This document shows, piece by piece, positions 12,566-23,668 of a DNA stretch of 64,000 bases. The notes beneath the pieces were generated by a model. The model ran no database searches and had not been told where the DNA came from. It saw only the letters and a program-made list of their open reading frames with translations. How positions within the stretch are numbered: position 1 is the first letter of the stretch; every line of letters begins with the position of its first letter. The stretch is from Hyparrhenia diplandra. Its lineage: Eukaryota; Streptophyta; Magnoliopsida; Poales; Poaceae. The stretch covers positions 124,001 to 188,000 of the forward strand of contig JADLZK010008785.1 in NCBI GenBank assembly GCA_015847255.1, in the 5' to 3' direction. Made by a program: the position numbers and the translations under genes.

Positions 12566-12758
12566 GTTAAGGTGGAAAGCAGATTTCCATGAAGAGCTAG
12601 ATAAATTTACTGAAGCCGCTAAGAATCATGCGAAGACAGAAAATAATGATTTAATAATATGTCTGTATCGTCATTGCAAAAATGAGATAGCATGGAGAAA
12701 CTTGAAGAACATCAAATCATATTTTCAGCCGCCCCTACAATACAAGCAAGCACTATAG
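12544..12758 (+). mobile_element. CACTA transposase-associated domain remnant
   Basis: The plus frame gives EAWMYRTLRWKADFHEELDKF, then TEAAKNHAK and LYRHCKNEIAW. This resembles the short N-terminal Transpos_assoc (zinc-binding-like) domain of plant En/Spm-CACTA TNP2-type transposases, which usually starts R.WMY..R...F...L..F and holds C..C..N. The expected first cysteine is not evident. Stops follow at 12756. A direct repeat, agccgcccctacaata, flanks it on the right (about 12727 and 12807). It is a fragment only. Confidence 0.5.
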
Positions 12759-13254
12759 GACACAAAGATAGGCAGGTATGAAAATTGCTCCTGCAGACCG
12801 TCCTGAGCCGCCCCTACAATAAGCTACTGTAGTAATGAAAAATACGAATTTTTCTTTGTTATCAGGATAATCGGCAGTATAATTTATGTATAAAAACTAA
12901 AAAAGTTAAGGCCAGGACAACCTACCATAGTTCGGCTCAGAAACAATATAAGAGAATTGGCTAAAAAAACATGTTGTGTTTCCATCGTCCTCAATAAAAA
13001 AAAGATGTTGCACTCTTATGAATATTCCTGGCCAACCCAAATTTAAAGAATATTGCCCAAGGTGCTAATCCAGTCAAAATTCAAGATTCTTAAAATGCTA
13101 CCAAAATTGCCGCTCAAAAAAAAAAAAAAAAACTCTCATCTACAATTATTATCTAGCTGGGGTAAAAAGAATTGACTGAACACAAACTGAAGCTAGCCTA
13201 TGGTCAATCACTCCAGCTATATGTATGCGAATGCACCAAGTAAACGAAAGATTT

Positions 13255-13278
13255 CCTAGCTAGCTAGCTAGCTAGGAA
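13255..13278. repeat. (TAGC)n microsatellite
   Basis: About six tandem copies of a TAGC/AGCT tetranucleotide lie just beyond the 3' end of the B-box gene. Confidence 0.85.
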
Positions 13279-13334
13279 TGTGTAGGGTGATCATCGCCGG
13301 CCGTTTCGATCGCCTTGCTGTGTTGACAGATCAA

Positions 13335-16300
13335 TCACCATGGCTGGCCGCCACTGCCACTAGTAGACGCCTTTTTTGCAAACCTGCCGTTGACTCGGTG
13401 TCGTGTATCTGCTCGTACCTTCCGGGATACATACATGACCTTCTTGCCAAACCTGCAAATGCAAAAATCATAAACGCTCTGTGTTACACACAAACATTTC
13501 ATATTGACCGAACAGCAAATTTTATCTAGCGGAACAACCCAGATATACCATGGAACAGTGAAAAAAATGATTGCTAAACCTATTAAAATATAGACATCAC
13601 ATTAGACAATGCATTTTTCACTATTTATAACAACCAAATCATAAGAAATAAAATGAATTCGGAACCAATACAATACATGCGCCTCATGACAAGTCAATAC
13701 CAATACATATACTACATATTCCGCAGGGAAAAAATGGGAGAATAGTATACCATTTTGCATTGGGTAGTTAGTTAGTTAAGTATAGGGCCATTAAGATCTG
13801 ATTGTAAGAAACATAGATAAATAACTCATAGAAAATTGTGAAATAATAAAGAGAGCCACAGATCAGAGAAAAGAAATCAAGGTAACTATAGGAGAAAACA
13901 GAAATGGAAACGGAAGAAAATTAAAGAAAAAATCATCTAAACCCTCCCACAATGGGCCGCAGACTCCATCATTGGGCTCCAATCGGCCCATGGCCGCGAG
14001 GGCGCAGTAGGGATCAAATGAACTCCGTTCAAATATATTAGAGGCAATTATATGACAAATTGATCGATGAACGTAAATGAGCTGCGAATAATAATTAATA
14101 ATTATATTAATGGCCTTATATATAAGCACGTACCTCCTGTTCTTCCTCTTTTCCTTGTACCTCTGCACAGCCTGCTCCCTCTTCTCCTTCACCTTCTTTC
14201 TTGCCTCCATGTCTTGGCTTGATCCTTGCTCCGGCATCGCCACCAGCACCGGCGCTGGCACCGAGGACGCTGCCTGATGCTGCATAGGCGTGTCCTGATC
14301 TTGGTGGACGACCGTCGTGCCGCCTATCGTCGCCGGCGTCAAATGCTCATCATTACCCAAGTGCATGCTTGGGAACTCGTCCGGCGGCCAAATCGACAAG
14401 CTGCTGTTGAAGAATTTGCATTGTGGAGGTAGTTGGTGAGGAGGAAGAAGCCATTCCCGCTTTGGCATGTTGTCTTGTTGAAGAGAAATTTGCTGGTGAA
14501 CAGGAGTAAGCAGATCCAGCTGGTGTGGCGGCGTGCTGGTGCTCGTGTTTGCAGCTGTGCTCATCACTGAACCGCTGAGCCGGAAAGCTGCATTGTTTCC
14601 GGCAAGCGATTCCACAGCATTATCAGTAGAATGTCGGATTACGGTTTCCGAAGAATACGATGAAGATGGGTTTAACGGCTGAGGATCAGCATCATAAACC
14701 GACGACGACCACCACGCCGCCTCTGGCTACAGTACCGAACAGTTGGATGAGTAGCTATGTACCAGCAGGAAATTTGAACGACTCATGCAACACTACATTA
14801 CAGATATTTCATATAGCATGGCCTATTTGCCATAGATTCTAACTGAAGCTACTGTCCCTTAATGCTTCTACAAGAATTTCCAAAGACCACTTTCAATCTT
14901 AATTTATTGGCAAGATTTTAAAAAAGCAATTCCTTGTCTCAACTTGTATCCTTTATACGCTTGGAAAAATTGATCAAAATCACACGAAAATATACGCTTG
15001 TGTATTGATTGGCCAAATTGGACCAAGGAAAGGATTTCTAATGCAAATGTACAATAAAGAGAAAAGTTTTTAAGATAGCTGACTGATTTGAAAATAGTCG
15101 ATTCCTGATGCAAAATTGTCTTTTTAAGAGCGAGATCTTAAAACAGTGGGAAGAAAGGAACCCAACAAATCCTCTTCCAACTTTTTAGTCGTTTGCAAAA
15201 ACACGTTGCTTTATCAATTAGTCTTTTATAAACTCTTGGAGATGATCTTAGAATCACCCTACTTCAAACTATCTTAGAGTTTGATGACCAATTTTACATT
15301 AAAAGTGACAGCCTTTATGGCACCAAACAAGTATATTATCATGAGAATGTATTTCATTGTTTGTTTAGGCTTTAGTGTACTAATTTGGCATTGTAAATAT
15401 CGGTGCTCCTTTCTATAAATCTGGCTAGCTATTGTAATAGTTTGACTTCAAACAACTTGATTTGTTTTGAGATGGAGAGGGTATTTTATTTCTAGATCAA
15501 ACCTAGCCACAGGTTGAAATCACATTAGCTTATCATTGAAACTCCAAATTATCCTTCAATCATGAAGCTGAAGATCTAACATATATAGACCTAGGACAAC
15601 AATTTAGGTGAACTATTGCAATGACAATGATGTCGATTATATTTTAAAAAAAGAGTGCAGAGTGAACAAAACCTAAGGGGTCAAAACAAACAACGATGAC
15701 GACAATAGTAAATCTATGCATACCTGGCCAATGAGGGATTTTTCGTCCGTGGAGTTGAAGTCGTCGGCTGGGTCTTCGGGGAGGCTGCTGTACCAGTTGG
15801 AGTAGTCTTGTGTGAAGAAACCAGGAGCTCCTACGCCGCCGCCAGTCGGAACCGCGCCGCCGGCCACCGCTGCTGCCCCGTCGCCGTCCACCGCCTGCTT
15901 TTCAAAGTTGCCTCCGGTTCGGATGAGACTGCTTGACGGCAACTAGTAGACCAAAGGTAAAAGAGACAAATTTGCAGTGAATAGATCGATCTGTTGCCTA
16001 AAGCTAGGCAGTGATCCAATCCAACCACAAGGGAAGGAGAAAAAAAAGACAAGAAAGAGAGATGTGTCAGTTGGTTTCATGTAAATTGACCTGGCCCTTT
16101 TCTCCAAATCAAGGCTTTCGTTCTGTTTCAGATCCGAAAATGTTGTTATCGATATATCATTAGTCAGTTGAGTCATCAAACTGAACAACCAACATAAACA
16201 TTTTCCCAGATAAAAATATAAATCATCAGAGAGTATATGTAGGTACCTCATTCTTGATCATAATGCATTGTCCGGGCAAACCTGCTGCCGCCGCCTTCTT

Positions 16301-16723
16301 CATCAGTTCGACGTTGACTAGATCCGGGACACACGTTTCCGGAGGCTCCTGGATCGCCGGTGTGGGCGGCGCCGGCGGTACATCGGCGGGCGGGGCGTCA
16401 ATAATGTAGAGGATGCGCGCGAGGTCGGCGGGATCGGGAAACCCGGTGTAGGACCTCGTCGGGCTCCAGGCGTGGCTCTCGGCGTCGCACCCACCGGCGC
16501 GGGCGCAGTGCGCGCAGAGTGACGCCCGGTGCACGGCGCAGCGCACGGCCGCGGGCGCGGCGTGGCAGCCCTGGCAAAGCGGGGCGCGCTCGTGACGGGC
16601 GCCCTCACTGCAGGCGCCGTGCACGGGCACGTCGCAGAGCAGGCACAGGCGCGTGCCGTGCTGCGCGCAGTGGAGCAGCGCACGCTGCTCGGCGCAGTAG
16701 TCGCAGGGCACGCCGCCATCCAT
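13335..16723 (-). CDS. CONSTANS-like B-box/CCT transcription factor (four exons, intact)
   Basis: BBX/COL proteins act in the nucleus in light, photoperiod and flowering control. They bind partners through B-boxes and DNA or NF-Y subunits through the CCT domain. Exons (minus): 16723-16247, 15942-15724, 14678-14134, 13452-13335. All junctions are GT-AG, phases agree, and the product is 452 aa. Residues 7-50 form B-box 1 (CDYCAEQ, HCAQHGTRLCLLCD). Residues 49-100 form a B-box-2-like region ending YTGFPDPADLARIL, as in COL9-type proteins. Both boxes have His where Asp is the usual zinc ligand (CAQH, CAVH). Exon 3 carries SSYSSETVIRHSTDNAVESL and starts the CCT (VQRYKEKRKNR). Exon 4 finishes it (FGKKVMYVSRKVRADTRHRV, NGRFAKK), so the CCT is split by a 681-bp intron. 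The start ATG at 16723 directly precedes B-box 1. The B-box region is very GC-rich, as is normal for grass first exons. Confidence 0.92.
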
Positions 16724-16952
16724 GATGGCGTCGTCCGCCGCGCCCGCGGCAGCAAGGGTGTAACATGGTGCGCCGCCGGCCGGGTGGCCGGCGGCGAGGG
16801 CTGAGTTGAGGGGTCTCTCGTACTCACGTACAGCACGGTGGTGGGGATGGGGAGTGGAGGGGTGGGGTTGGTTGGTGGCTCCGTACGTGGAAACTCCAAA
16901 CCGCTAGACAATGGCGGCGGCACGACTCGAGGAAACTGGTTAGGTCAGGGTG

Positions 16953-16963
16953 TCTATATATAG
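16953..16963 (-). promoter_or_regulatory. TATA box of the B-box gene
   Basis: On the minus strand the sequence reads CTATATATAGA, about 235 bp upstream of the start codon at 16723. This is a standard distance for a plant gene with a 200-bp leader. Confidence 0.6.
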
Positions 16964-17002
16964 AAGAAATAGATAGAATTAAGTCGGCGGCCACCACCAT
17001 TC

Positions 17003-17190
17003 CGAAAATTTACTTAAAATACGCGGTCAACGATTTCAATTTTTTTCAAAAAGAACTCGAAACACACGCCATCCACACGCAAACACACGCGAACGACCGC
17101 AAACTGCGGAAAATAAAAGTGCTCATTGCGAAAAATTTACTTAAAATAGGCGGTCAATGATTTCTATGTTTTTTTCAAAAAAAAGAACTG
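17003..17190. repeat. Direct repeat upstream of the B-box gene
   Basis: A block of about 57 bp at 17003-17059 recurs at about 17128-17190. Shared pieces include aaatttacttaaaata, cggtcaa, gatttc and tttttcaaaaa. It lies upstream of the TATA box and so within the likely promoter. Confidence 0.65.
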
Positions 17191-17698
17191 TCAGTAAAAT
17201 TAAAAATTGAAAGTAGAGTGTTAGAAATGACGAGCACATCCAAACGGTTCGCCGCGCAGTCACTAGAGCCGGAATCGGAGAAGCTTAGCTGCATGCAAAC
17301 ACGTGCGTTTAATAGGGCTGCCCGGCCGCCTCGGTTGGCGTGTGGTTGCCATGGTACATGTAGCCCGCGAACGAGGCGGTGGCCGGCAAGCAGCCCTATT
17401 AATTTGTTCTAGCTCCGTCGTTAATCAGCTACTCCCCGCGGATCGCTCATCTAGGCCGGTGGCTAACCTGCCGAGTTCCACGAACACTCCACTCAATACA
17501 TTCGACGAAGGCTTTGCCGTCTCCATACGTGGTCGGTGGATTTAAACATGCAACCTCCCCCACACATGTCCCCTCTATCACCGCACTGCACCGTCACTTG
17601 TCTAGATTCCGTTTCAATTCACTACATATAACTAAAATCGAAAGTGTAAATTACTTTTGAGGCACTAAACAAATTCAAGGCAAAAAAAGTTTTCAACC

Positions 17699-18040
17699 AT
17701 AAAGTTCCATAACTTTTTGAGGTCTACAATTTTTTATTTAGGGAGTTTCCATATCCAAGGTCATTTATAAATTTTGAATTTGAAAATTTTGAAATTCAAA
17801 CATAGTTTTGCATATGATAACATGATTTCAACCCGGTCAAGTTGTTAACTAGAAAGTTCCATAACTTTTTAGAACAAAAATTTTAGTTAAGAAGTTTTTT
17901 TCCATCTAAAGTCATTTATAAATTTTGAAATTCAAACGTAGTTTTCCATGATAACATGATTTCAACCCAAAAGGTTGTCAACTAGAAAGTTTCATAACTT
18001 TTTGGAAACAAAAAAATTTAGTTAGGAAGTTTTTCCATCC
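17699..18040. repeat. AT-rich tandem repeat, about 2.5 copies
   Basis: Units begin with aaagttycataacttttt at 17701, 17853 and 17986 (spacings 152 and 133). Each continues with a shared tcatttataaattttgaa block and, in the first two, a gataacatgatttcaaccc block. Confidence 0.75.
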
Positions 18041-18498
18041 AAACAATTAAAAGGTATGACATTAGTAGAATCAACTACAGTATTATCACTTTACTTCCTA
18101 AAACAAAGGAAGCAAACCAAGATAATATAGAAGGAGCTATTATTCACATAAATTGTTATATCTATATGAAACGTTATCTGGCTTGAAAATTAATTTCAAA
18201 AAGAGTGAAATTCTTATGGTGAATGACGAGTTGAATTGCAACCGAATATAAGCTGAGAGATATTTAACGGCCAAGTAGGCCTTTTCCAGTTAAATACTTG
18301 AGTGCTCATGTGTTAGCTGAAGCATTTGTTTGAGTGATTGGGTCCCCTTAGTGAATAAAAGCAATAAGAGATTGGATGTATTTGAAAGGTGAAACTATGC
18401 CCCCTATAGCAGGTAGAGCTACTCTTATCGGTTCGCTTGAATAATTTACCACTCTACCATGTTTATCCTGTTACCCAAAATAATTATTCATATCCTTG

Positions 18499-18939
18499 TG
18501 TTGGGCTCTAACTTTGATTTTAGTAAACTTTCATCCCAAACTTTGAAGGTTGCAGGACATTTGTGGCAATAGAAAAGGAACGAAGACAAAGCATCGAAGA
18601 TGACTTCGCGGGATTAAGCTTCGTGGAGAAGTGTCTACATCGAAAAAAAAAAACGCGAGTTCGGGTTTTTAAGGAAGACGATGGTTACAACTCCGCCAAG
18701 AAGTCACGAGAATGGCAAGGAGGATTAAGGAAAGCAGCGCGAAGACAAAGAATACAACTTCGCGGGGAAAGATAGAGTATATAGATTCATCTCAAAGTTT
18801 TCGTGATATTTTGTACTATTACAAAGCCAGGGGGCCTATAAATACCCCCCCGAGATCCTTTTGTATTGGCCATGTTGAATGGCCACTTTGTAAACCATAT
18901 CATCATCAATAAAGTGTTGAGTTGAGCAATCACCCAACA
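18499..18939. mobile_element. Solo LTR
   Basis: The 441-bp block starts TGTTGGG and ends CCCAACA, and it is absent from the same place in the neighbouring duplicate copy. It holds a TATA-like ctataaatac (about 18836) and a polyadenylation-like aataaag (18908), an order typical of an LTR. Flanks ccttg (18494-18498) and tctta (18940-18944) look like a decayed 5-bp target duplication; the empty site in copy B reads ccttgataaaatc. No internal coding region is present, so this is a solo LTR formed by recombination. Confidence 0.75.
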
Positions 18940-19562
18940 TCTTAACAAAATCAAAAGAATTTTCTTATGGTAAGGTGGAGGCACCAAAAGAAATATCATC
19001 TTATTAAAAGATTAAACATCGTAAAATTAAGAAGAAAGGTGTGATTTGTGCATTAAAAACTTATTTCATTGTTTACCATTGACTCCTATAGAATTTTGAT
19101 GCCAAATCAACGTCATTGCTTATTTGATTAATTAGATTATGAAATTATGTCTATATCCTTAGGTGGATCATCGAAACAAAGTCGAAATGTATCTTGGGTA
19201 TCCATTTTACTACAAAGTTGGTCCAAAGAAACCAAGGTAGACTCAAACTCAAGTGGACTCATTGTCTCGCTTGACTTGGAAGTTTTTGCTAGTCTTCTTC
19301 ACCTCTACACCGCTCTCTTCAAATAATTCATGAGCCACCATGATATTTCTAAGCACAATAACATCATTACGGCAAACGGTACCAAGATGATACGAGTAGG
19401 ACCTATTATCCACATGAACTGTTATATCTATATGAAATGTTATCCGCTTCAAAATTAATTTTCAATAAAAGTGAAATTCTTATGGTGAATAACGAGGATA
19501 ATTGCAGCCAAATATATGTTGGGATATTTAAGCGTCAAGTAGGCCTTCTCTAATTAAATACT

Positions 19563-19610
19563 CACTATGGGAAACAAAACCGCGCCGCGCAAAAGACTTT
19601 GCCGAGTGCC
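19563..19610 (+). mobile_element. CACTA-like terminal fragment
   Basis: The piece starts CACTATGGGAAA and ends ctttgccgagtgcc, a motif common just inside grass CACTA transposon ends. It interrupts copy B of the segmental duplication and is absent from copy A. Confidence 0.5.
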
Positions 19611-20235
19611 AAATATTGGGTGCTCGTGTATTAGCCGGCGATTCGGATTACATTTTGGGTGATTGGGTTCCATTTGTGGATAAAAACAATAGAGATTGGA
19701 TGTATGGAAAGGTGAAACTATGTCTATACCGGGTAGAACAACTCTTATCGGTTCACTTGAACAACTATTATCAACCTTGATAAAATCGAGAGAAATTTCT
19801 TCGATAAGGTGGAGGCACTAAAAGAAATATCATCTTATTAAATGGGTAAATATTTGTAAAATTAAGTAGAAAGGTGGTTTGGGTACTAAAAACTTATTTC
19901 GATGTTTAACATGGACTCATATAGAATTTTGATGTCAAACCAACATCATTGGTTATTTGACTAAGATTATGAAATTATATCCACATCCTTAGGTGAATCA
20001 TCAAAAACAAAGTCAGTATGTATCTTGGGTGTCCGTTTCACAAAGATGTTGGTCCGACAGGCAAGGCGCGGACTCAAACTCAAGTTGGACTTGTTGTCTC
20101 GCTTGACTTGAAAGTTGTTCTTTGGTCTTCTTCACCTCCACACCTCTGTCTTCAAATAATTCATAATCCACCATGATGTTTCTAAGCATGGTAACATCAT
20201 TAGGTAGCCATGTCTATAGTCTCAAAACTATGAAG

Positions 20236-20582
20236 GTGTTTGCTTAAGAAGGAGCTTTCCGAGAAGGCTCGAAGATGAAGACCCGCACCACCAAAAAGGA
20301 CCTGGAGACGAAGATCCCTGCACCAAGAAGGCTCCGAAGACGAAGACCTCGTGCCAAGAAATCCATGGCGACGAGGACTTGCGTGCCTAGAAGGTCCTAG
20401 ACATGAAGACCTCGTGTTTGCTTAAGAAGGAGCTTTCCGAGAAGGCTCGAAGATGAAGACCCGCACCACCAAAAAGGACCTGGAGACGAAGATCCCTAGA
20501 CCAAGAAGGCTCAAGACGAAGACCTCGTGCCAAGAAATCCATGGGGACGAGCGTGCCTAGAAGGTCCTAGACATGAAGACCG
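20236..20582. repeat. Nested minisatellite (178-bp unit of about 32-bp subunits)
   Basis: Two nearly identical copies start gtgtttgcttaagaagg at 20236 and 20414. Each copy is itself built of about five diverged subunits near 32 bp of the form aaggctc-gaagaygaagaccygcaccaa. The second copy carries small deletions. It is purine-rich on this strand. Confidence 0.8.
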
Positions 20583-21363
20583 CTTGCCGTTTTTAATCGA
20601 CAAACCATGTTGTAGAAGCAAACAAAGCATGTGAAGCTTGAAGATGAAGATATCGGGAAATCACTCATCAAAAGGCAATTGGAGTTAGAAGATTCGAGAC
20701 TTAGCATATGTATGGACTAGACTCGTGCGTGCTCTTTTTTCTCCATGCCCTTTTGCCCATAGTAGTTTTAGGGAGGAGTTTTTAGCGAGGCGCGCACACG
20801 TATTAGGTTGCGAGAGGTGATCCTCGTGACTAGAGTTCGGGTTGAGTTAGTTCATCTTCTTGTATGTATGAGGATCTACTAGGTCATCTAATAGACTAAT
20901 ACCAACTATTAAGCTAGTAGCTAAGCGGCTATTGTTGCTAAATTGTTTTAAGTCTTAATAATACGAAAAATAAACAAACATTTCAAAACCAAAGCAAATG
21001 TGAAGGTGTGAGCCAATCACATCGCTCTTTAGCATGTTGCTCGGGCCCACATGATCCGTAGTAGTTTGGCACTGTCCTCGTCGGCAGAATGCCAACATGT
21101 GCCATTCCTTGTTGCTTGTGGGCTTGGGTGTGTCCCACACGTTCCCGCTGGCAGCTTACACTTGTACTCGGTCTCGGTGTCTCTGCTCTATAGCCTCCTC
21201 TCCTCCTCTAGCTACACTACATAACGGATCGGAGCGTGACGAGACGATCCATCATTCCGATGGAGCTGAGCTGAGCTCACCACCACCACACACCACACAC
21301 CACACACGGGAGATAGCTAGCTAGAGTAAGCCAGCCAGCAGCGACTTAGCAGCAGCAAGCGCC
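20583..21363. other. Upstream region of the CYP74 gene
   Basis: No coding sequence was recognised. A CA/CCA-rich simple repeat (caccaccaccacacacc, about 21278-21307) lies in the presumed 5' leader. No strong TATA box is evident; ctctatagcc near 21187 is a weak candidate. Confidence 0.4.
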
Positions 21364-22866
21364 ATGCTGCCGTCCTTCGTGTCGCCGACGGCGAGCGCCT
21401 CGGTGACGCCTCCGCCGCGGCCGATACCCGGCAGCTACGGGCCGCCGGTGCTTGGCCCGCTGCGGGACCGGCTGGACTACTTCTGGTTCCAGAGCCAGGA
21501 CGACTTCTTCCGGAAGCGCGCGGCGGCGCACCGCAGCACCGTGTTCCGCACCAACATCCCGCCCACCTTCCCGTTCTTCATCAGCATCGACCCGCGCGTG
21601 GTCGCCATCGTCGACGCCGCCGCCTTCACCGCGCTCTTCGACCCGGACCTCGTCGACAAGCGCGACATCCTCATCGGGCCATACAACCCGGGCACCGGAT
21701 TCACCGGCGGCACCCGCGTCGGCGTCTACCTCGACACCGAGGAGCCCGAGCACGCGCGCATCAAGACCTTCGCCATGGACCTCCTCCACCGCAGCGCACG
21801 CAGCTGGCCCGCCAACTTCCGCGCCGGCGTCGGCGCCATGCTCGACACCGTGGACGCCGACTTCGCCAAGGCCACCGCCGGAGATGACAAGCCCTCCGCC
21901 AGCTACCTCGTCCCGCTGCAGCAATGCATCTTCCGGTTCCTCTGCAAGGCGTTCGTCGGCGCCGACCCGTCCGCCGACTGGCTGGTGGACAATTTCGGCT
22001 TCACCATCCTCGACATCTGGCTGGCGCTGCAGATCCTGCCCACGCAGAAGGTCGGCGTCGTCCAGCCGCTGGAAGAGCTGCTCATCCACTCCTTCCCGCT
22101 GCCGTCCTTCCTCATCTGGCCGGGCTACCAATTGCTCTACCGCTTCGTCGAGAAGCACGGCGCCGAGGCCGTCGCCTACGCCGAGACGCAGCACGGCATC
22201 GGCAAGAAGGACGCCATCAACAACATCCTCTTCGTGCTCGGCTTCAACGCCTTCGGCGGCTTCTCCGTCTTCCTGCCCTTCCTCGTCGCCAAGGTCGGCG
22301 ACGACACGGGCTGCGCCAGCGCCTGCGGGACGAGGTGCGGCGCGCCATGGACAAAGACGCCGACGCCGAGTTCGGCTTCGCCGCCGTCCGGGAGTCCATG
22401 CCGTTGGTGCGGTCCACGGTGTACGAGATGCTCCGGATGAAGCCGCCGGTCCCGCTGCAGTTCGGCCGCGCGCGCAGGGGACTTCGTGCTGCGCTCCCAC
22501 GGCGGCGCCACGTACCAGGTGTCCAAGGGCGAGGTGCTGTGCGGGTACCAGCCGCTGGCCATGCGGGACCCCGAGGTGTTCGACCGGCCCGAGGAGTTCC
22601 TGCCGGAGCGGTTTCTCGGCGACGACGGCGCCAAGCTGCTGCAGCACCTCTTCTGGTCCAATGGCCCGGAGACGGGGCAGCCGGCGCCCGGGAACAAGCA
22701 GTGCGCCGCCAAGGAGGTGGTGGTGGACACGGCGTGCATGCTGCTGGCCGAGCTGTTCCGGCGGTACGACGAATTCGTAGTGGAGGGCACATCGTTCACC
22801 AAGCTCGTCAAGCGCCAGCCGTCGCCGAGCCTGTCGCCGGCAGCCGCCGCCGGAGTGCAACAGTGA
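21364..22866 (+). CDS. HPL: CYP74 enzyme (hydroperoxide lyase/allene oxide synthase type), frame broken twice
   Basis: CYP74 cytochromes rearrange or cleave fatty-acid hydroperoxides without O2 or reductase, making green-leaf aldehydes (HPL) or the jasmonate precursor allene oxide (AOS). The gene is intronless and about 500 codons, as in grasses. It has no plastid transit peptide of usual length; it starts MLPSFVSP followed by RPIPGSYGPPVLGPLRDRLD. The I-helix region reads LGFNAFGGFSVFLP, and the haem-binding region SNGPETGQPAPGNKQCAAKE with the cysteine ligand. These resemble rice HPL1/HPL2 proteins (also named AOS3/AOS4). Frame 1 runs to about 22310, frame 3 carries LRQRLRDEVRRAMDKD and VYEMLRMKPPVPLQFGRARR, then frame 1 returns at about 22478 (DFVLRSHGGATYQV). 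This is a 1-bp loss and a 1-bp gain (agggg for aggg), leaving about 57 codons out of frame. It is a sequence error or a very young pseudogene. HPL versus AOS activity cannot be settled from sequence. Confidence 0.88.
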
Positions 22867-23424
22867 CATAGGATGATCCGTGACCACGTCGCAGTCTTGC
22901 CGACGCCGGCCAAGTAGCAACGTGTCATACATACTCTCTGTTCGATCGATCGGTGCCTCTCCCGGCCGTTGATAATAATTGATCATAAAAACACTTGTGC
23001 AAGTGCAAAGTGTACTGTGGATACGCAGACAGGACACACATGTACAGTGAATTTTTATTACTGATGCTATTGCTGCTGCAAACAAATTAAATGACAAAAA
23101 GGCCAAAAATTCAAATGGTCTTGCTTATAGTCTCGCTTGTATCTACTTCGAACTTTTGGTTTACATTTTTTCATGGCTTGTTGTCTCGTTGATTTTTGAC
23201 CATTTATTTTTCAACCAAAAATACAAAAAATTAATATAAAAAGCTAAAAAATACTCATAGGATGATTGAGAGTGTGTACTTCTCACAACAAAATTATGCA
23301 ATATTTTTTTGATTATTGAAGTTCTAGAAGGTAATTTGATACTCGGATCCCTTCGCAATAATAGAAAAGTAGTGTTTTTTTTAAAAACAAATCACAAAAG
23401 TTGTAATTTTTCATGCTTAACAAG

Positions 23425-23668
23425 TACTCCCTCCGTCCCACTCGAGTTTGTCACCCCGATTCGTCATGCCATCTTTTTCGATGATTCGTCTTATTTAATT
23501 TTTTTACATAAATATAATTTTTTTTTATGACTTATTTTATTAGCAAAGATACTTGAATATTGATTAATTTATTTTATTATTTGCATAAATATTTTGAATA
23601 AGACGGATGGTCAAACACGTGAAGTTTAAAAGTAAAAAACGACGAACTCCATGGGACGGAAGAAAGTA
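23425..23668. mobile_element. Stowaway-like MITE
   Basis: A 244-bp AT-rich block starts TACTCCCTCCGTCCC and ends GGGACGGAAGAAAGTA, an imperfect terminal inverted repeat with TA at both ends. This is the classic grass Stowaway (Tc1/mariner-related) signature. Confidence 0.85.

Larger units (their letters stand above)
18135..20210. repeat. Segmental tandem duplication (two copies)
   Basis: Copy A (about 18135-19390) and copy B (about 19400-20210) share long stretches in order: gttatatctatatgaaa, gtgaaattcttatggtgaat, gattggatgtat, ctcttatcggttc, then aaaagaaatatcatcttatt, tatagaattttgatg, gtctcgcttgactt and ttcaaataattcat. Copy A holds an extra 441 bp (the solo LTR). Copy B has an extra CACTA-like 50-bp piece. 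No protein-coding content was recognised. Confidence 0.8.

Noticed and set aside
16318..16923. Long alternative frames over the B-box exon
   Set aside because: Pro/Thr/Arg-rich translations in a GC-rich exon, without domains.
20236..20582. Minisatellite as a CRISPR-like array
   Set aside because: Direct units are contiguous and degenerate, without unique spacers, and the host is a plant nucleus.
22176..23106. Long open frames antisense to and overlapping the CYP74 gene
   Set aside because: They are shadows caused by high GC at third codon positions; no domain is recognisable, whereas the plus strand has clear CYP74 motifs.
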